Shown here: positions 9,159-19,237 of the stretch, in pieces
Layout of the letters: each line of letters starts with the position of its first letter
How positions within the stretch are numbered: the stretch's first letter is position 1
Source of the DNA: Acetivibrio cellulolyticus CD2
Lineage (GTDB): Bacteria; Bacillota; Clostridia; Acetivibrionales; Acetivibrionaceae
DNA: 64,000 nucleotides
Reading direction: 5' to 3'
Assembly (NCBI RefSeq): GCF_000179595.2
Contig: NZ_JH556659.1
Span: 1,105,292 to 1,169,291, forward strand
The notes under the pieces: model-generated
What the model was told of the DNA's origin: nothing
Databases searched by the model: none
The model's input: only the letters and a program-made list of their open reading frames with translations
Translations under genes and position numbers: made by a program

Positions 9159-9812
9159 TCAGAATGCTTTTTCTTTCAGTTCCCTGATTATTTGGGACGT
9201 ATCTGGTGAATTGAATATTGTAGAACCTGAAACGATAATATTAGCCCCTGCTTCAGTAACCTTGTATATGTTGTTACTGTCAATTCCCCCATCTACTTCT
9301 ATATCCACGTTGATCCCTCTACATACTAAGTTGTCTCTTAAAGCCTTAATTTTTTGAGTAACAGAATCAATATACTTCTGACCACCAAAACCCGGATTAA
9401 CAGTCATAAGCAAAACCATGTCCAACTCATCTAAAACCCAATCAAGCGCATTAAGCGGAGTAGCCGGATTTAAAGCTGCAGAAGCCTTTATCCCATGCTG
9501 CTTTATCTTCTGTATGGTACGATGAAGATGACAGGATGATTCAACATGAACTGTAATTATATCTGCACCCGCATCAACAAAACTATCAATATATTTATCA
9601 GCATCCTGGATCATTAGGTGCACATCAAAGGGCAAATTCGTTACCTTCCTCAATGCCTTAACAATAGGAGGCCCGAGTGTTATATTAGGAACAAAATGTC
9701 CGTCCATAACATCGATATGTACTAAATCAGCACCAGCTTTCTCTATTCTTATAATCTCTTCACCCAGTTTCGAAAAATCTGCCGAAAGTATGGATGGTGA
9801 AATTTTAATCAA
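9159..9812 (-). CDS. rpe: Ribulose-phosphate 3-epimerase
   Basis: This 217-aa TIM-barrel enzyme interconverts ribulose 5-phosphate and xylulose 5-phosphate in the pentose phosphate pathway. It has the full set of family motifs: SILSADFSKLGEE, HIDVMDGHFVPNIT (metal His and Asp), DVHLMI, MTVNPGFGGQKYI and VDGGI. It starts at TTG with AAAGGAG upstream. It follows rsgA by 27 nt in the standard Firmicute order prpC-prkC-rsgA-rpe-thiN. Confidence 0.96.
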   Translation of the reverse strand: MIKISPSILSADFSKLGEEIIRIEKAGADLVHIDVMDGHFVPNITLGPPIVKALRKVTNLPFDVHLMIQDADKYIDSFVDAGADIITVHVESSCHLHRTIQKIKQHGIKASAALNPATPLNALDWVLDELDMVLLMTVNPGFGGQKYIDSVTQKIKALRDNLVCRGINVDIEVDGGIDSNNIYKVTEAGANIIVSGSTIFNSPDTSQIIRELKEKAF

Positions 9813-9839
9813 TCTTGAACACTCCTTTTCAATAAAAAT

Positions 9840-10727
9840 CTAAGAATACTTTTTTCGTTGTTTTTCCTTTAACATATTGCAAAACTCCACATAACGCGCA
9901 TGTCTTCCGTAATCTAAAATTCCTCTTTCAAGTGCAGCCTTTACCTCACATTCTGGTTCGCTTATATGCATACAACCGGTAAACTTGCATCTCCCAAAAT
10001 ATTGTCTAAACTCCGGGTAAAAATTTTGAAGTTCACCAGCTTCAAGACCAGATAACTCAAAAGAGCTAAATCCTGGTGTATCAACAACAAATCCACCCGA
10101 CTTTAGCTCTATAAGTTCTGCATGCCTGGTAGTATGTCTGCCTCTTTCAATTCTGTCACTAACCTTGCCGGTTTCCATTACATATGAATCCAATACTCTA
10201 TTAAGAATAGTGGACTTTCCAACTCCTGATTGCCCAGCAAAAGCAGTCGTTTTATCTTTTAAAGCACTTTCCAGTTCGTCAAACCCTGTCTCAATTGCAG
10301 AACTAAGTGCTAAAACCCTGTAACCTGCTTTTTGATAAGATTCAGCTACATTTTTATATTCCATATCTTTATCAAGGTCAATTTTATTAATACAAATAAC
10401 AGCGCTTATATCCTTTTGCTCGACAGTTATAAGGAGCTTATCGAGCAGTGTAAAATCCGGCTGCGGTGATTTTATTGCAATTACAATTGCTATTTGGTTT
10501 ACATTTGCAACCGCAGGTCTAATAAGCTGAGAATCCCGTGGAAAAATCTCTTCGATGTTTCCCACTTTTTCATCTTGGTTTGAAACAGAGATTGATACCT
10601 TATCCCCAGGTAATGGAGTAAACGAGTCTTTCCTGAATATGCCCCTTGCTTTGCATTCAAATAGCCCAAACTCGGTTTTTACGTAATAAAACCCTCCAAT
10701 ACCTTTAATGATTATGCCTGGCAGCAA
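9840..10727 (-). CDS. rsgA: Ribosome small subunit-dependent GTPase A
   Basis: This 295-aa circularly permuted GTPase acts late in 30S maturation. An N-terminal OB fold (residues 1-70) precedes the G motifs in permuted order: NKIDL (G4), GQSGVGKST (G1), then DTPGFSSFEL (G3). The C-terminal zinc knuckle has the C-x-n-C-x-H-x-n-C pattern in CKFTGCMHISEPEC. The start is TTG at 10727, with AGGAGG 8 nt upstream. A large hairpin separates it from prkC. Confidence 0.96.
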   Translation of the reverse strand: MLPGIIIKGIGGFYYVKTEFGLFECKARGIFRKDSFTPLPGDKVSISVSNQDEKVGNIEEIFPRDSQLIRPAVANVNQIAIVIAIKSPQPDFTLLDKLLITVEQKDISAVICINKIDLDKDMEYKNVAESYQKAGYRVLALSSAIETGFDELESALKDKTTAFAGQSGVGKSTILNRVLDSYVMETGKVSDRIERGRHTTRHAELIELKSGGFVVDTPGFSSFELSGLEAGELQNFYPEFRQYFGRCKFTGCMHISEPECEVKAALERGILDYGRHARYVEFCNMLKEKQRKKYS

Positions 10728-10747
10728 TCCTTCTTCCTCCTCTTATA

Positions 10748-10817
10748 GTGTTTCAAAAAATTACATTATACAGATGCCTTTACACAATACCCTGTTGTAA
10801 TAACTTTTTTGAAACAC
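10748..10817. repeat. Imperfect inverted repeat between prkC and rsgA
   Basis: Arms GTGTTTCAAAAAA and TTTTTTGAAACAC (13 bp, perfect) are extended by TTACA/TGTAA after a TAAC bulge, around a ~30-nt loop. It could be a processing site or weak attenuator inside the prkC-rsgA transcript, or a small palindromic element. Confidence 0.6.
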
Positions 10818-10844
10818 CAGTTATAAATTTCTCTTTATTAAAAC

Positions 10845-12827
10845 CTAATATTGCTCAGTAAATTGTGTATATGGTTCAGGTTCACTGTTTAAGAAAACCT
10901 TGACCTCTGTGCTGCCGTCCTTTGGTATAGGAATAGATAATGTCAGCGGGAAGTTTGTCTTACTTATAACTTCGCTATACAACTGTTCCTCGGTATTTGT
11001 ATCAGATCTGGTTATCTTAACCAGAACATTTATAAATTCTCCATACTGATCAGCGTCGGTTAATACTAACTGTCTAGCCACAACTTTATCAGCGTTACCA
11101 CTGTTACCATTATTATTACCACTGTCACCAGGGCCTTCGGCAGGAATATTCTCTTCCAGATAAATATCTACAGGTTTTCCCTCAACTATACTCTCTCCTG
11201 GTTCAGGATTCTGCTTGATTATTTTATCGACAGCATTGGTCTTATCTTCAGGATAAATTTTTCCAACTATTAAATTTTTCTCAGCTAAAAGGTTCTTAGC
11301 TTCGCTTTTAGTTCTTCCTTTCAAATCCGGAACCGTTGTTGTTTTAATTTCAGGCCCCTCACTTCTGTAAATTCTTACAGTTTTTCCACGTCTCACTTCA
11401 TCACCCTCGCCGGGTTCTGTTCTAGTAACCATTCCCTCTGCAACTTCATCACTGTATTCGTCCACTACTTTAGCCACGAGGCCAAGAGATTCAACTTGAG
11501 TTACAGCCTCCCGGTAGTCAATATTTGTAAGATCTTTTATTGTAATCATCACAGGACCATCACTCACAGTAAGAACGACCTTGCTGTACCCTCCCTGCTT
11601 AAGCTCAGTACCTTTGGCTACATCTTGGGACAATACTACATCCTTATCAACATCCTCATCATTTTTCCTGTTCACTTCAACTTTAATTTCATTGTTTTCC
11701 AAATCAGCCTTCGCCTCATAATAGTTCATTCCAGTGTAATCTTTTACAACATATTCGTCCGGCTCTGATAATGTAGGCCAAATAACTGTACCTAGTATAA
11801 ACCCAATAACCGCTATAACAATTATAGAGGTAGTTATCGCCAGTATAGTAGTAACTTTGTCTTTATCCCTTTTCTTTTCCATTTTGTCTTCACCTGTTTT
11901 TTTAGGAGAATCCTTTTCAAGTAATGCTGTTTTTTCTCCAATAGACGGAATCCTTACTGTCGGACTATCATAAACAGTATCACCATCTCCAATAATTATT
12001 TCCATATCAGGATTTTTTAAAACCTTATATAAGTGATCCAACATCTCTGAAGCTGACTGATATCTGTTTTTCTGATCCTTTTCTATTGCAGTCATTATCA
12101 AATCATTTACACCCTTCGGCAAATCCTTTTTGATATTGGACGGTTCCTCAGGCATATCCTGTATATGCTTAAGAGCAATTGCAACGGGTGATTCTCCGTT
12201 AAAAGGAAGCCTTCCTGTGACCAATTCATACAAGACTATTCCTAATGAATAAAGGTCTGATTTCTCATCCGAAAAACCTCCTCGAGCCTGTTCCGGTGAA
12301 AAATAATGAACGGAACCAATTGTACTTCCAGCAACAGTTATTGTTGAAGACGTCACAGCTCTTGCAATACCGAAGTCTGTAACCTTTGCGATTCCATCCT
12401 TTGTCAGTAAAATATTATGCGGCTTTATATCCCTATGAACTATATGATTCTTATGCGCATGCTCAATAGCAGAACATATTTGGATAACTACATTTACTGC
12501 TTCTTTCCAATCCAGCGCACCATTTTGAACTATATAATCCTTTAATGTTATACCATTAACATACTCCATTACTATATAATGCATATCATCTTCTTTTCCA
12601 ACATCATATATAGATACAATATTAGGATGAGAAAGACTTGCTGCAGCTTGAGCCTCAACTCTGAAGCGTTTAACAAATTCTTCATCTGCCGTAAACTCCG
12701 GCCTTAACAATTTAATTGCAACAAACCTATTTAAAAGTTTACATTTCGCCTTATATACAAGGGCCATTCCGCCCCCACCAATTTTCTCTATTAATTCATA
12801 CCTTCCACCAAGTATGCGACCTTCCAT
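10845..12827 (-). CDS. prkC: PASTA-domain Ser/Thr protein kinase PrkC
   Basis: This 660-aa membrane kinase has a catalytic domain at residues 1-275 with a Gly-rich loop (IGGGGMALVY), VAIK lysine K39, HRDIKPHN and DFGIA, so it is predicted active. A single membrane segment lies near residues 325-350. Three extracellular PASTA repeats (about 358-425, 426-492, 493-560) and a Gly/Asn linker lead to a C-terminal beta domain. PrkC binds muropeptides and controls spore germination, cell wall turnover and translation. Its partner phosphatase gene lies just upstream. The RBS is AGAGGTG before the ATG. Confidence 0.96.
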   Translation of the reverse strand: MEGRILGGRYELIEKIGGGGMALVYKAKCKLLNRFVAIKLLRPEFTADEEFVKRFRVEAQAAASLSHPNIVSIYDVGKEDDMHYIVMEYVNGITLKDYIVQNGALDWKEAVNVVIQICSAIEHAHKNHIVHRDIKPHNILLTKDGIAKVTDFGIARAVTSSTITVAGSTIGSVHYFSPEQARGGFSDEKSDLYSLGIVLYELVTGRLPFNGESPVAIALKHIQDMPEEPSNIKKDLPKGVNDLIMTAIEKDQKNRYQSASEMLDHLYKVLKNPDMEIIIGDGDTVYDSPTVRIPSIGEKTALLEKDSPKKTGEDKMEKKRDKDKVTTILAITTSIIVIAVIGFILGTVIWPTLSEPDEYVVKDYTGMNYYEAKADLENNEIKVEVNRKNDEDVDKDVVLSQDVAKGTELKQGGYSKVVLTVSDGPVMITIKDLTNIDYREAVTQVESLGLVAKVVDEYSDEVAEGMVTRTEPGEGDEVRRGKTVRIYRSEGPEIKTTTVPDLKGRTKSEAKNLLAEKNLIVGKIYPEDKTNAVDKIIKQNPEPGESIVEGKPVDIYLEENIPAEGPGDSGNNNGNSGNADKVVARQLVLTDADQYGEFINVLVKITRSDTNTEEQLYSEVISKTNFPLTLSIPIPKDGSTEVKVFLNSEPEPYTQFTEQY

Positions 12828-12967
12828 AACAACACCTCTTTTTATGGCATTTTGATATTAAATCTGATCAGATTCAATCAAAACCCACTTCACATATTTA
12901 AAATAAAGGATAAAACATACAATATTCTATAAAGATATATATATGCTAATAGTTTGCTTAAGAATGA

Positions 12968-13705
12968 TTAAGAATTTTTTACAATGATAACTGTTATATT
13001 ATCCTCTCCACCTTTTTCATTTGCAAGTCTAACCAACTCACTGCATGAATACTGTGGGTCATCATTATTTTTTATCATTGATAACATCTCATCTTCACTT
13101 AACATATTAGTTAATCCATCAGTGCACAAAATAAATATGTCTTCATCATTTACATCAACTGAATATGTATCAACAGCAACGTTCTCTTCACAACCTAAAG
13201 CCCTGGTTATTACATTCTTTTTAGGATGGTTCCTTGCTTCCTCTCTGGTTAGCGAACCATTTTTTATAAGCTCTTCAATATATGAGTGATCAGTAGTCAG
13301 CCTTTCTAGTGAACTATTTCTTATAAGGTACACTCTGCTATCACCTACATGCCCAATAAATAGTTTTCCCTTTAAGAGAATACCGACAACAAAAGTAGTA
13401 CCCATACCATAGTTTTCATCTGATTCCTTTGCTTTAAAGTAAATACTTTTGTTAACCTCTTCCATCATGCTGCAAATAAAGGATACTATGCCTTCTTCAC
13501 TTTCATCAGGTTGTAAGTATTTAAGCAAATACTCTTCAGAAAGGTCAACAGCCATACGGCTTGCTAGTTCTCCCGAGTTATGTCCACCCATTCCATCTGC
13601 TACAATAAAGGTATCAGGTATACCGTCTTTCCCTGTAATAACTTTATAGCTGTCCTCATTCATTTCCCTTACTCTACCTTTATCGCTTTCCACTCCAAAT
13701 CTCAC
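12968..13705 (-). CDS. prpC: PP2C-type Ser/Thr phosphatase PrpC
   Basis: This 245-aa PPM-family phosphatase reverses PrkC phosphorylation. Metal-site motifs are seen in order: ESDKGRVREMNED, VADGMGGHNSGE, FIGHVGDSRVYLI, LCTDGLTN and GGEDNITVIIV. The start is GTG at 13705 with GGGAG upstream. A 140-nt gap separates it from prkC, which is longer than usual for this pair and leaves room for a promoter. Confidence 0.95.
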   Translation of the reverse strand: MRFGVESDKGRVREMNEDSYKVITGKDGIPDTFIVADGMGGHNSGELASRMAVDLSEEYLLKYLQPDESEEGIVSFICSMMEEVNKSIYFKAKESDENYGMGTTFVVGILLKGKLFIGHVGDSRVYLIRNSSLERLTTDHSYIEELIKNGSLTREEARNHPKKNVITRALGCEENVAVDTYSVDVNDEDIFILCTDGLTNMLSEDEMLSMIKNNDDPQYSCSELVRLANEKGGEDNITVIIVKNS

Positions 13706-13779
13706 TATACCACTCCCCAGAAAACACGTAAAATGTTTTATAGTTTAAACTACTGCGTAATCATACCAATGAAAAACGT

Positions 13780-14823
13780 CTATTCCTTAACAGCTTCAAT
13801 AAGGCTTCTTCGAAGCTGACCACAAGCTGCATCAATGTCAGCACCAAGTTCCCTTCTGACAGTAGTCTCAATGCCACGCTTTTCAAGAACCTCCTTGAAC
13901 TTATAAATTCTTTCCTTACTGCTCTTTTTAAAACCAGTATTGGTAACGCTATTTACAGGTATTAAATTAACATGACATAACATACCCTTCAACAGATTAG
14001 AAAGCTGCTGGGCATATTCAATCAGGTCATTTACCCCATCAATCAAGGCATACTCAAATGTTATTCGCCTACTTGTAGTCTCTGTATATATCTTACATGC
14101 TTCAATCAATTTGTCAATAGAATACCTTTTATTAACAGGCATAATTTTTTCTCTCGCCTCATCATTAGTTGCATGTAGCGAAATAGACAGAGTTATAGGT
14201 AAATTCTCCTTGGATAGTTTTAAAATTTCGGGTACAAGACCGCAGGTTGAGACAGCAATATGTCTCGCACCTAAATTCATACCATCCTTATGATTTATCA
14301 ATCTTATAAACTTTACGAGGTTATCGTAGTTATCAAACGGTTCTCCAATTCCCATTACAACTACGTTTCCCACTCTACTTCCTGCATCGTTTTGAATAGT
14401 TAAGACCTGATCCAACATTTCAGCTGAAGTGAGATTCCGTAAAAATCCTACTCCAGTAGAAGCACAGAATTTACATCCCATCTTGCAGCCTACCTGTGAA
14501 GAAATACAAACAGAAAAACCATGCTCATATTTCATCAATACACTTTCTACTATATTCCCATCTATAAGTTTAAAAAGATATTTTGTCGTACCATCTATCT
14601 TTGATACAAACTTTTCAACAACTTCAAGCTTATTTATATATGCTGAAGCCCTAAGACTCTCTCTTATATCTTTTGAAAGATTAGTCATTTCATCTATATC
14701 TTTAACACCCTTGTTGACCCACTGAAAAACCTGCTTTGCACGAAACTTCTGCTGTCCCATTTCCAGAAAAAAATTCTCCAACTCTTCAATTGTAAGATTA
14801 AGAAGGTCAACCTTCCCGTCCAT
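13780..14823 (-). CDS. rlmN: 23S rRNA (A2503-C2)/tRNA (A37-C2) methyltransferase RlmN
   Basis: This 347-aa radical-SAM methylase modifies A2503 in the peptidyl transferase centre and A37 in some tRNAs. The cluster motif CxxxCxxC is present as [19 protein letters not shown] and the C-terminal catalytic cysteine in AACGQLR are also present. The cysteine near residue 117 in SQVGCKMGC fits the family. It lies 4 nt downstream of rsmB, so it is co-transcribed. The RBS is AAGGAG. Confidence 0.96.
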   Translation of the reverse strand: MDGKVDLLNLTIEELENFFLEMGQQKFRAKQVFQWVNKGVKDIDEMTNLSKDIRESLRASAYINKLEVVEKFVSKIDGTTKYLFKLIDGNIVESVLMKYEHGFSVCISSQVGCKMGCKFCASTGVGFLRNLTSAEMLDQVLTIQNDAGSRVGNVVVMGIGEPFDNYDNLVKFIRLINHKDGMNLGARHIAVSTCGLVPEILKLSKENLPITLSISLHATNDEAREKIMPVNKRYSIDKLIEACKIYTETTSRRITFEYALIDGVNDLIEYAQQLSNLLKGMLCHVNLIPVNSVTNTGFKKSSKERIYKFKEVLEKRGIETTVRRELGADIDAACGQLRRSLIEAVKE

Positions 14824-14827
14824 AAGC

Positions 14828-16180
14828 TTAGCTCCTTTTCCTCATTTTAGAGATAAAAAATCCATCAATACCGTCCCTATTAGTGTACAACTGAATATAT
14901 CCATCTTTTGTTGTATCTTTTACTAATCCATCCGGCAGTTGCTTCGATATATCTTCCATTGTATATTCCTTATTGTCTTTTAAGAATTTTTTAACCATTT
15001 CCTCATTTTCTTGAGGTTCTATGGTACATGTACTATAAACCAATACTCCTCCAGGCTTTACATACTTCGAAGAAGCATTAAGTATTTTCTCCTGAAGTTT
15101 TACTATCTCGTTTAAATCGTTTGAGTTTCTCGCCCACTTTATATCCGGTTTTCTTCGTATAATACCAAGTCCAGTGCATGGCGCATCAACTAAAACACGG
15201 TCAGCCTTGTCCGTCAAACTTGCATCTTGTTCTGATGCATCAAAAATTTCGGCCTTTATTATATCTATGCCCAACCTGCTTGAAGCTTCGTTTATCAATC
15301 TTATTTTGTGTTCGTGAATATCTCTAGCTATAATCTGTCCCCTATTTCCCATAAGCTCTGCAATATGAGTAGTTTTACCTCCAGGAGCACTGCATACATC
15401 CACAATAAATTCCCCCGGCTTAGGATCGAAAATCCTTCCGACCATCATTGAACTTTCATCCTGAACCTGAAAAAAGCCTTTAACAAACGCCTCCATCTTT
15501 GTAAGAGAAGATGGATTATTTATTGTCAAAGCATTTTCAATGTATTTGGCTGATTCAGTTTCAAACCCTTCTTTTTTAAGGGTATTTTCAAGTTCTTCTC
15601 TAGTAGTCTTTAAAGAATTTACTCTAACAGTTAATGGTGCAGTTTCATTATTACTCTTTAGAAGCTCCTCTGTAAAGCTTTCCCCAAAACGGTCCAGCCA
15701 TTTTTTGACCATCCAGTCAGGATGTGAGTATTTTATAGACAGATATGAGATCAAATCTTTGTTTCTGTCGGGATAAACTATCTTATTCTTTGACCTTGCT
15801 ACATTTCTAAGCATAGCATTAACGTACCTGCTGCTGGCAGAGTGTCCATACCTTTTAGCAAGGTTGACACTCTCATTACAGGCTGCAGATTCCGGAATTT
15901 TGCTCATATAAACAATCTGATATACTCCCAATCTTAAGATATTGAGTATCCACGGAGAAAGCTTATTAATTTTCACTGAGGAAAATTGATCAATGATATA
16001 GTCAATTGATAGTCTCCATTTCAACGTACCATAAACCAGCTCAGTAATAAAAGCCTTATCCAGACCACTTAATGCTTTATCTTCAAGGTACTTGTTAAGG
16101 GCAATATTGGAATATGCCCCTGATTTATTAATATCGTATAGTATTTTAAGAGCAGTTTCTCTTGGTAAATCAAGTTTCAT
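14828..16180 (-). CDS. rsmB: 16S rRNA (C967-C5) methyltransferase RsmB
   Basis: This 450-aa protein has an N-terminal NusB-like RNA-binding domain (1-140) and a SAM methyltransferase domain. SAM-binding [17 protein letters not shown] is followed by the two catalytic cysteines in DAPCTGLG and [11 protein letters not shown]. It is placed between the YugP-type peptidase gene and rlmN with almost no intergenic space (5 and 4 nt), as in many Clostridia. Confidence 0.95.
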   Translation of the reverse strand: MKLDLPRETALKILYDINKSGAYSNIALNKYLEDKALSGLDKAFITELVYGTLKWRLSIDYIIDQFSSVKINKLSPWILNILRLGVYQIVYMSKIPESAACNESVNLAKRYGHSASSRYVNAMLRNVARSKNKIVYPDRNKDLISYLSIKYSHPDWMVKKWLDRFGESFTEELLKSNNETAPLTVRVNSLKTTREELENTLKKEGFETESAKYIENALTINNPSSLTKMEAFVKGFFQVQDESSMMVGRIFDPKPGEFIVDVCSAPGGKTTHIAELMGNRGQIIARDIHEHKIRLINEASSRLGIDIIKAEIFDASEQDASLTDKADRVLVDAPCTGLGIIRRKPDIKWARNSNDLNEIVKLQEKILNASSKYVKPGGVLVYSTCTIEPQENEEMVKKFLKDNKEYTMEDISKQLPDGLVKDTTKDGYIQLYTNRDGIDGFFISKMRKRS

Positions 16181-16185
16181 AATAA

Positions 16186-16881
16186 TTAATCATCTCTTCT
16201 ATTCGCTAATAATATAAGACGCAGTAAGTTTGCTATTGCAACAGCAGCTGAAGCTACATAAGTCATAGCTGCCGCCCTTAAAACCTTCTTTGCAGGATTT
16301 ATTTCATTATCGTTAAGCATGCCTGTATCTTCAAGGGTTCTTATAGCTCTTCTGCTCGCATTAAACTCTACGGGCAAAGTTACAAGGTAGAAAAGCACAG
16401 CCGCACCAAAGAGTATAATTCCAAGATTAATGATTAACGGCATACTGAATATAAGTCCGATTATGGCCATTGTCGGGCCAATTGAAGAACCTATATTTGC
16501 TACCGGAACCAAAGTGCTTCTCAAAACCAACGGAGCATATCCGTCCTTATGTTGAATAGCATGACCCGTTTCATGTGCAGCAACACCTACAGCAGATATC
16601 GAATTACTTCCATAAACAGACTGTGACAGTCTTACAACCCTTGTCTTTGGATCATAGTGGTCTGTCAGATCGCCAGGGTACGCTTCAACACGTACATCAT
16701 AAAGTCCGCTTCTGTCTAGTATCGACCTTGCTATATCCGCTCCAGTCATACCTTTACTGTTATAAACTTTGCTATAATTGCTAAAAGTACTCTTCACCTT
16801 AAATTGAGCATATAGTGAAAATAAAAACGCTGGCATCACAAGTACCAGATAATAAATATCAAATCCATAAAAATAGCCCAT
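16186..16881 (-). CDS. Membrane zinc metallopeptidase (YugP type)
   Basis: This 231-aa membrane protein of the neutral zinc peptidase family PF04298 has the zinc motif AAHETGHAIQH and downstream acidic residue EFNASRRA. Several hydrophobic segments flank it: one at the N-terminus and two to three at residues 120-180 and the C-terminus. The start is the ATG at 16881, with AGGAGG 8 nt before it. Six extra upstream residues in the open frame would place the start before that RBS. Its substrate is unknown. It is the fifth gene of the priA-def-fmt cluster. Confidence 0.88.
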   Translation of the reverse strand: MGYFYGFDIYYLVLVMPAFLFSLYAQFKVKSTFSNYSKVYNSKGMTGADIARSILDRSGLYDVRVEAYPGDLTDHYDPKTRVVRLSQSVYGSNSISAVGVAAHETGHAIQHKDGYAPLVLRSTLVPVANIGSSIGPTMAIIGLIFSMPLIINLGIILFGAAVLFYLVTLPVEFNASRRAIRTLEDTGMLNDNEINPAKKVLRAAAMTYVASAAVAIANLLRLILLANRRDD

Positions 16882-16966
16882 AAAATAACCTCCTATCAAT
16901 TTTTGTAATGCTTAAAACATAACTTTGGCTTTATTTGCAAATCAAATGTCCTAATATCGAATAGTG

Positions 16967-17752
16967 CTAAATGCCCTCAAGTTTTTTACTAACATCTAAA
17001 ATACCATCAAGCCGTGCCCTTAAAGCATCCACATTAACAAAAGTATTATAGCATGGTCCATTAGGTCTATCATTAATCAACCCGATAACAGGTATTTTAC
17101 CTACATCAATTATTCCACTCGTAAGATCCCTCTCGCAAGCAACCGACAAAATCAGCTTAGGTCTGAGTTTTTTGACTATATTCCTTGCCACTGTCCCCCC
17201 GGTTACAATGCTAACTTTAACCCCGCGTGTTTCGGCAGTATTAACAATATCCCCAATTGAACACCTTCCGCATCTTCTGCAGTTATCAGAATTATTTGTA
17301 ATTTTATACCCGCATTCCGAATACTGCAAACAATGTGGAAGCAGAATAAGGACGTTTTCAGGTGAATACTTCTTTCCTAGAGCATTTACCATAATATTAT
17401 TAAAGTCTATATAAAACTTACGTATTAAATCCTTTTTTGTCTTAAAAATGCCTGCAAAAAATATTGCAAGGGGAAGCAGCGTCTTTATGCCTGTTCCCGC
17501 TATATAGCCTATTATCTTGTTCCTTGATTTGTATTTGTACACATAAAAAATGCATAAAATAGAAATCATATAAAATACTATTATTAGTATTGTCATCATG
17601 ATCAAAATTAATAATATAAAGTTATATGTATTTATTGTTGAATAGCGGTAAATCAGTCCAAAAACGAACAACATGAATAACAGGACAAAAACAAGCAAGC
17701 CTGATAGCAAGACAAACTTTTTTAAGCCTTTATCCAAGTATTTCACCTTCAT
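16967..17752 (-). CDS. DUF116 membrane protein with Cys clusters
   Basis: This protein of about 256-261 aa has two N-terminal membrane segments followed by the DUF116 core, recognisable from LPHCLQYSECGYK and CRRCGRCSIGDIV. The cysteines suggest a metal or Fe-S site. Its function is unknown, but the gene is conserved between fmt and rsmB in Clostridia. The frame is open farther upstream into fmt, so the start is a choice. The ATG at 17752 overlaps fmt by 23 nt. TTG at 17737 has a better RBS (AAGGTG, 6 nt spacing) and overlaps by 8 nt. Confidence 0.82.
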   Translation of the reverse strand: MKVKYLDKGLKKFVLLSGLLVFVLLFMLFVFGLIYRYSTINTYNFILLILIMMTILIIVFYMISILCIFYVYKYKSRNKIIGYIAGTGIKTLLPLAIFFAGIFKTKKDLIRKFYIDFNNIMVNALGKKYSPENVLILLPHCLQYSECGYKITNNSDNCRRCGRCSIGDIVNTAETRGVKVSIVTGGTVARNIVKKLRPKLILSVACERDLTSGIIDVGKIPVIGLINDRPNGPCYNTFVNVDALRARLDGILDVSKKLEGI

Positions 17753-18662
17753 CCATTTTGTGCCCGCAGATATAATCCTCAACGCACATTTTTCTGCATG
17801 ATTCAAACTGTACCTCTTTGATATTGAGCTTCCCGGTTCCACATGCAATTACAATACCATTCTTACCCACTTCACAAATGGTACCCGCCCTCAAATCATG
17901 CTTATCCTCGGATACAACCGAAGTTATCCAGATTTTCATCTTTCCACCGTTATAATATGTATAAGCTCCAGGCCATGGATTTGTACCTCTAATCAAATTG
18001 TGAATCTCTTTCGATGACCTTGTCCAGTCAACAAGTCCTGTATCTTTTGTCATCATGGAGGCATATGTAGCTTCTGCGTCAGACTGAGGCGCCCTCTCAA
18101 GGGTTCCCTCCTTTAACCTCACGAGTGTTTCCTTTAATACTTCTGCACCTAAAATTGATAACCTGTCATGAAGTTCTCCTGCAGTCATACCCTCAGTTAT
18201 TTCAATCTCACCTTTAAGAAGCATATCTCCGGTATCCATGCCCACATCTGTAAACATGGTTGTAATACCTGTCACTTTCTCTCCATTTATAACTGACCAC
18301 TGTATTGGAGCGGCACCTCTATATTTAGGCAGGAGAGAACCATGAACATTTATACACCCATATTTCGGTATATCCAAAACCGACTTGGGAAGAATTTTAC
18401 CATACGCTGCTGTAACTAGCAAATCTGGATTTATATCCTTAATTATATTAGTAAATTCTTCTGTTTTTACTTTCTCAGGCTGTAGCACATCAATGCCATG
18501 CTCGAGAGCATATTCCTTAACCGGCGGCAAAGCCATTTTGTTACCCCTGCCTTTTGGCTTATCAGGCTGTGTCACTACAGCTACAACATCATATCCTTCC
18601 TTTAAAAGCATATCTAAAGATGGTACTGCAAACTCCGGGGTACCCATAAATATAATTTTCAA
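17730..18662 (-). CDS. fmt: Methionyl-tRNA formyltransferase
   Basis: This 310-aa enzyme formylates Met-tRNAfMet using 10-formyl-THF. The N-terminal formyltransferase domain has MGTPEFAVPSL, NVHGSLLPKYRGAAPIQW (catalytic Asn-His) and DVGMDTGDML. A C-terminal OB domain for tRNA binding follows. The start is TTG at 18662, placing the canonical KIIFMGTPEF at the N-terminus with AGAGGTGA upstream. A GTG three codons earlier has no RBS. It pairs functionally with def, the next gene upstream. Confidence 0.95.
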   Translation of the reverse strand: MKIIFMGTPEFAVPSLDMLLKEGYDVVAVVTQPDKPKGRGNKMALPPVKEYALEHGIDVLQPEKVKTEEFTNIIKDINPDLLVTAAYGKILPKSVLDIPKYGCINVHGSLLPKYRGAAPIQWSVINGEKVTGITTMFTDVGMDTGDMLLKGEIEITEGMTAGELHDRLSILGAEVLKETLVRLKEGTLERAPQSDAEATYASMMTKDTGLVDWTRSSKEIHNLIRGTNPWPGAYTYYNGGKMKIWITSVVSEDKHDLRAGTICEVGKNGIVIACGTGKLNIKEVQFESCRKMCVEDYICGHKMDEGEILG

Positions 18663-18720
18663 TAAAGTCACCTCTTACATGTCAAAAAATCTTTCTAGCG
18701 TTTTTTAAACCTCGCAGAAA

Positions 18721-19188
18721 TTAGTCTTTCAATTCTTTTTTATTAATCAATTTAATAGCCCTACTCTTAAAAAGAATCCCATCTAAATGATCAATCTCAT
18801 GGCAAAAAGCTCTCGCAAGCAGATCTTCACCTTCCAAGCAAATCTTTTCTCCTTTTGTGTTTAATGCCTCAACCCAAACCTTTTTAGGTCTTACTACCTC
18901 TCCAACCAATTCAGGTACACTAAGGCATCCTTCTATATCAAGTACTTCTCCCTCTTCCTTTACAATTTTAGGGTTGATTAACTCTATCAGTCCTTCACCG
19001 ACATCAATTACAACAAGCCTCTTTAAAACACCAACCTGCGGAGCAGCAAGCCCAACTCCATTTTCAGCATACATCGTATCAGCCATATCCTTTAGCAATA
19101 TCAATATTCTGTTATCTATAACATCAACCTGCCTGCATACCTTTCCTAATACATCATCGCCATCAATCCTAACATTTCTTAATGCCAT
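18721..19188 (-). CDS. def: Peptide deformylase
   Basis: This 155-aa metalloenzyme removes the N-formyl group from nascent proteins. The three signature motifs are complete: GVGLAAPQVG, EGCLSVPE (metal Cys) and HEIDHLDG (two metal His and catalytic Glu). It sits between priA and fmt in the usual Firmicute order. A GGGGGA RBS precedes the ATG. Confidence 0.96.
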   Translation of the reverse strand: MALRNVRIDGDDVLGKVCRQVDVIDNRILILLKDMADTMYAENGVGLAAPQVGVLKRLVVIDVGEGLIELINPKIVKEEGEVLDIEGCLSVPELVGEVVRPKKVWVEALNTKGEKICLEGEDLLARAFCHEIDHLDGILFKSRAIKLINKKELKD

Positions 19189-19237
19189 TTAAACTTTCCC
19201 CCAAACCATTTTTTATAGAATACTGAAACAAAAAATA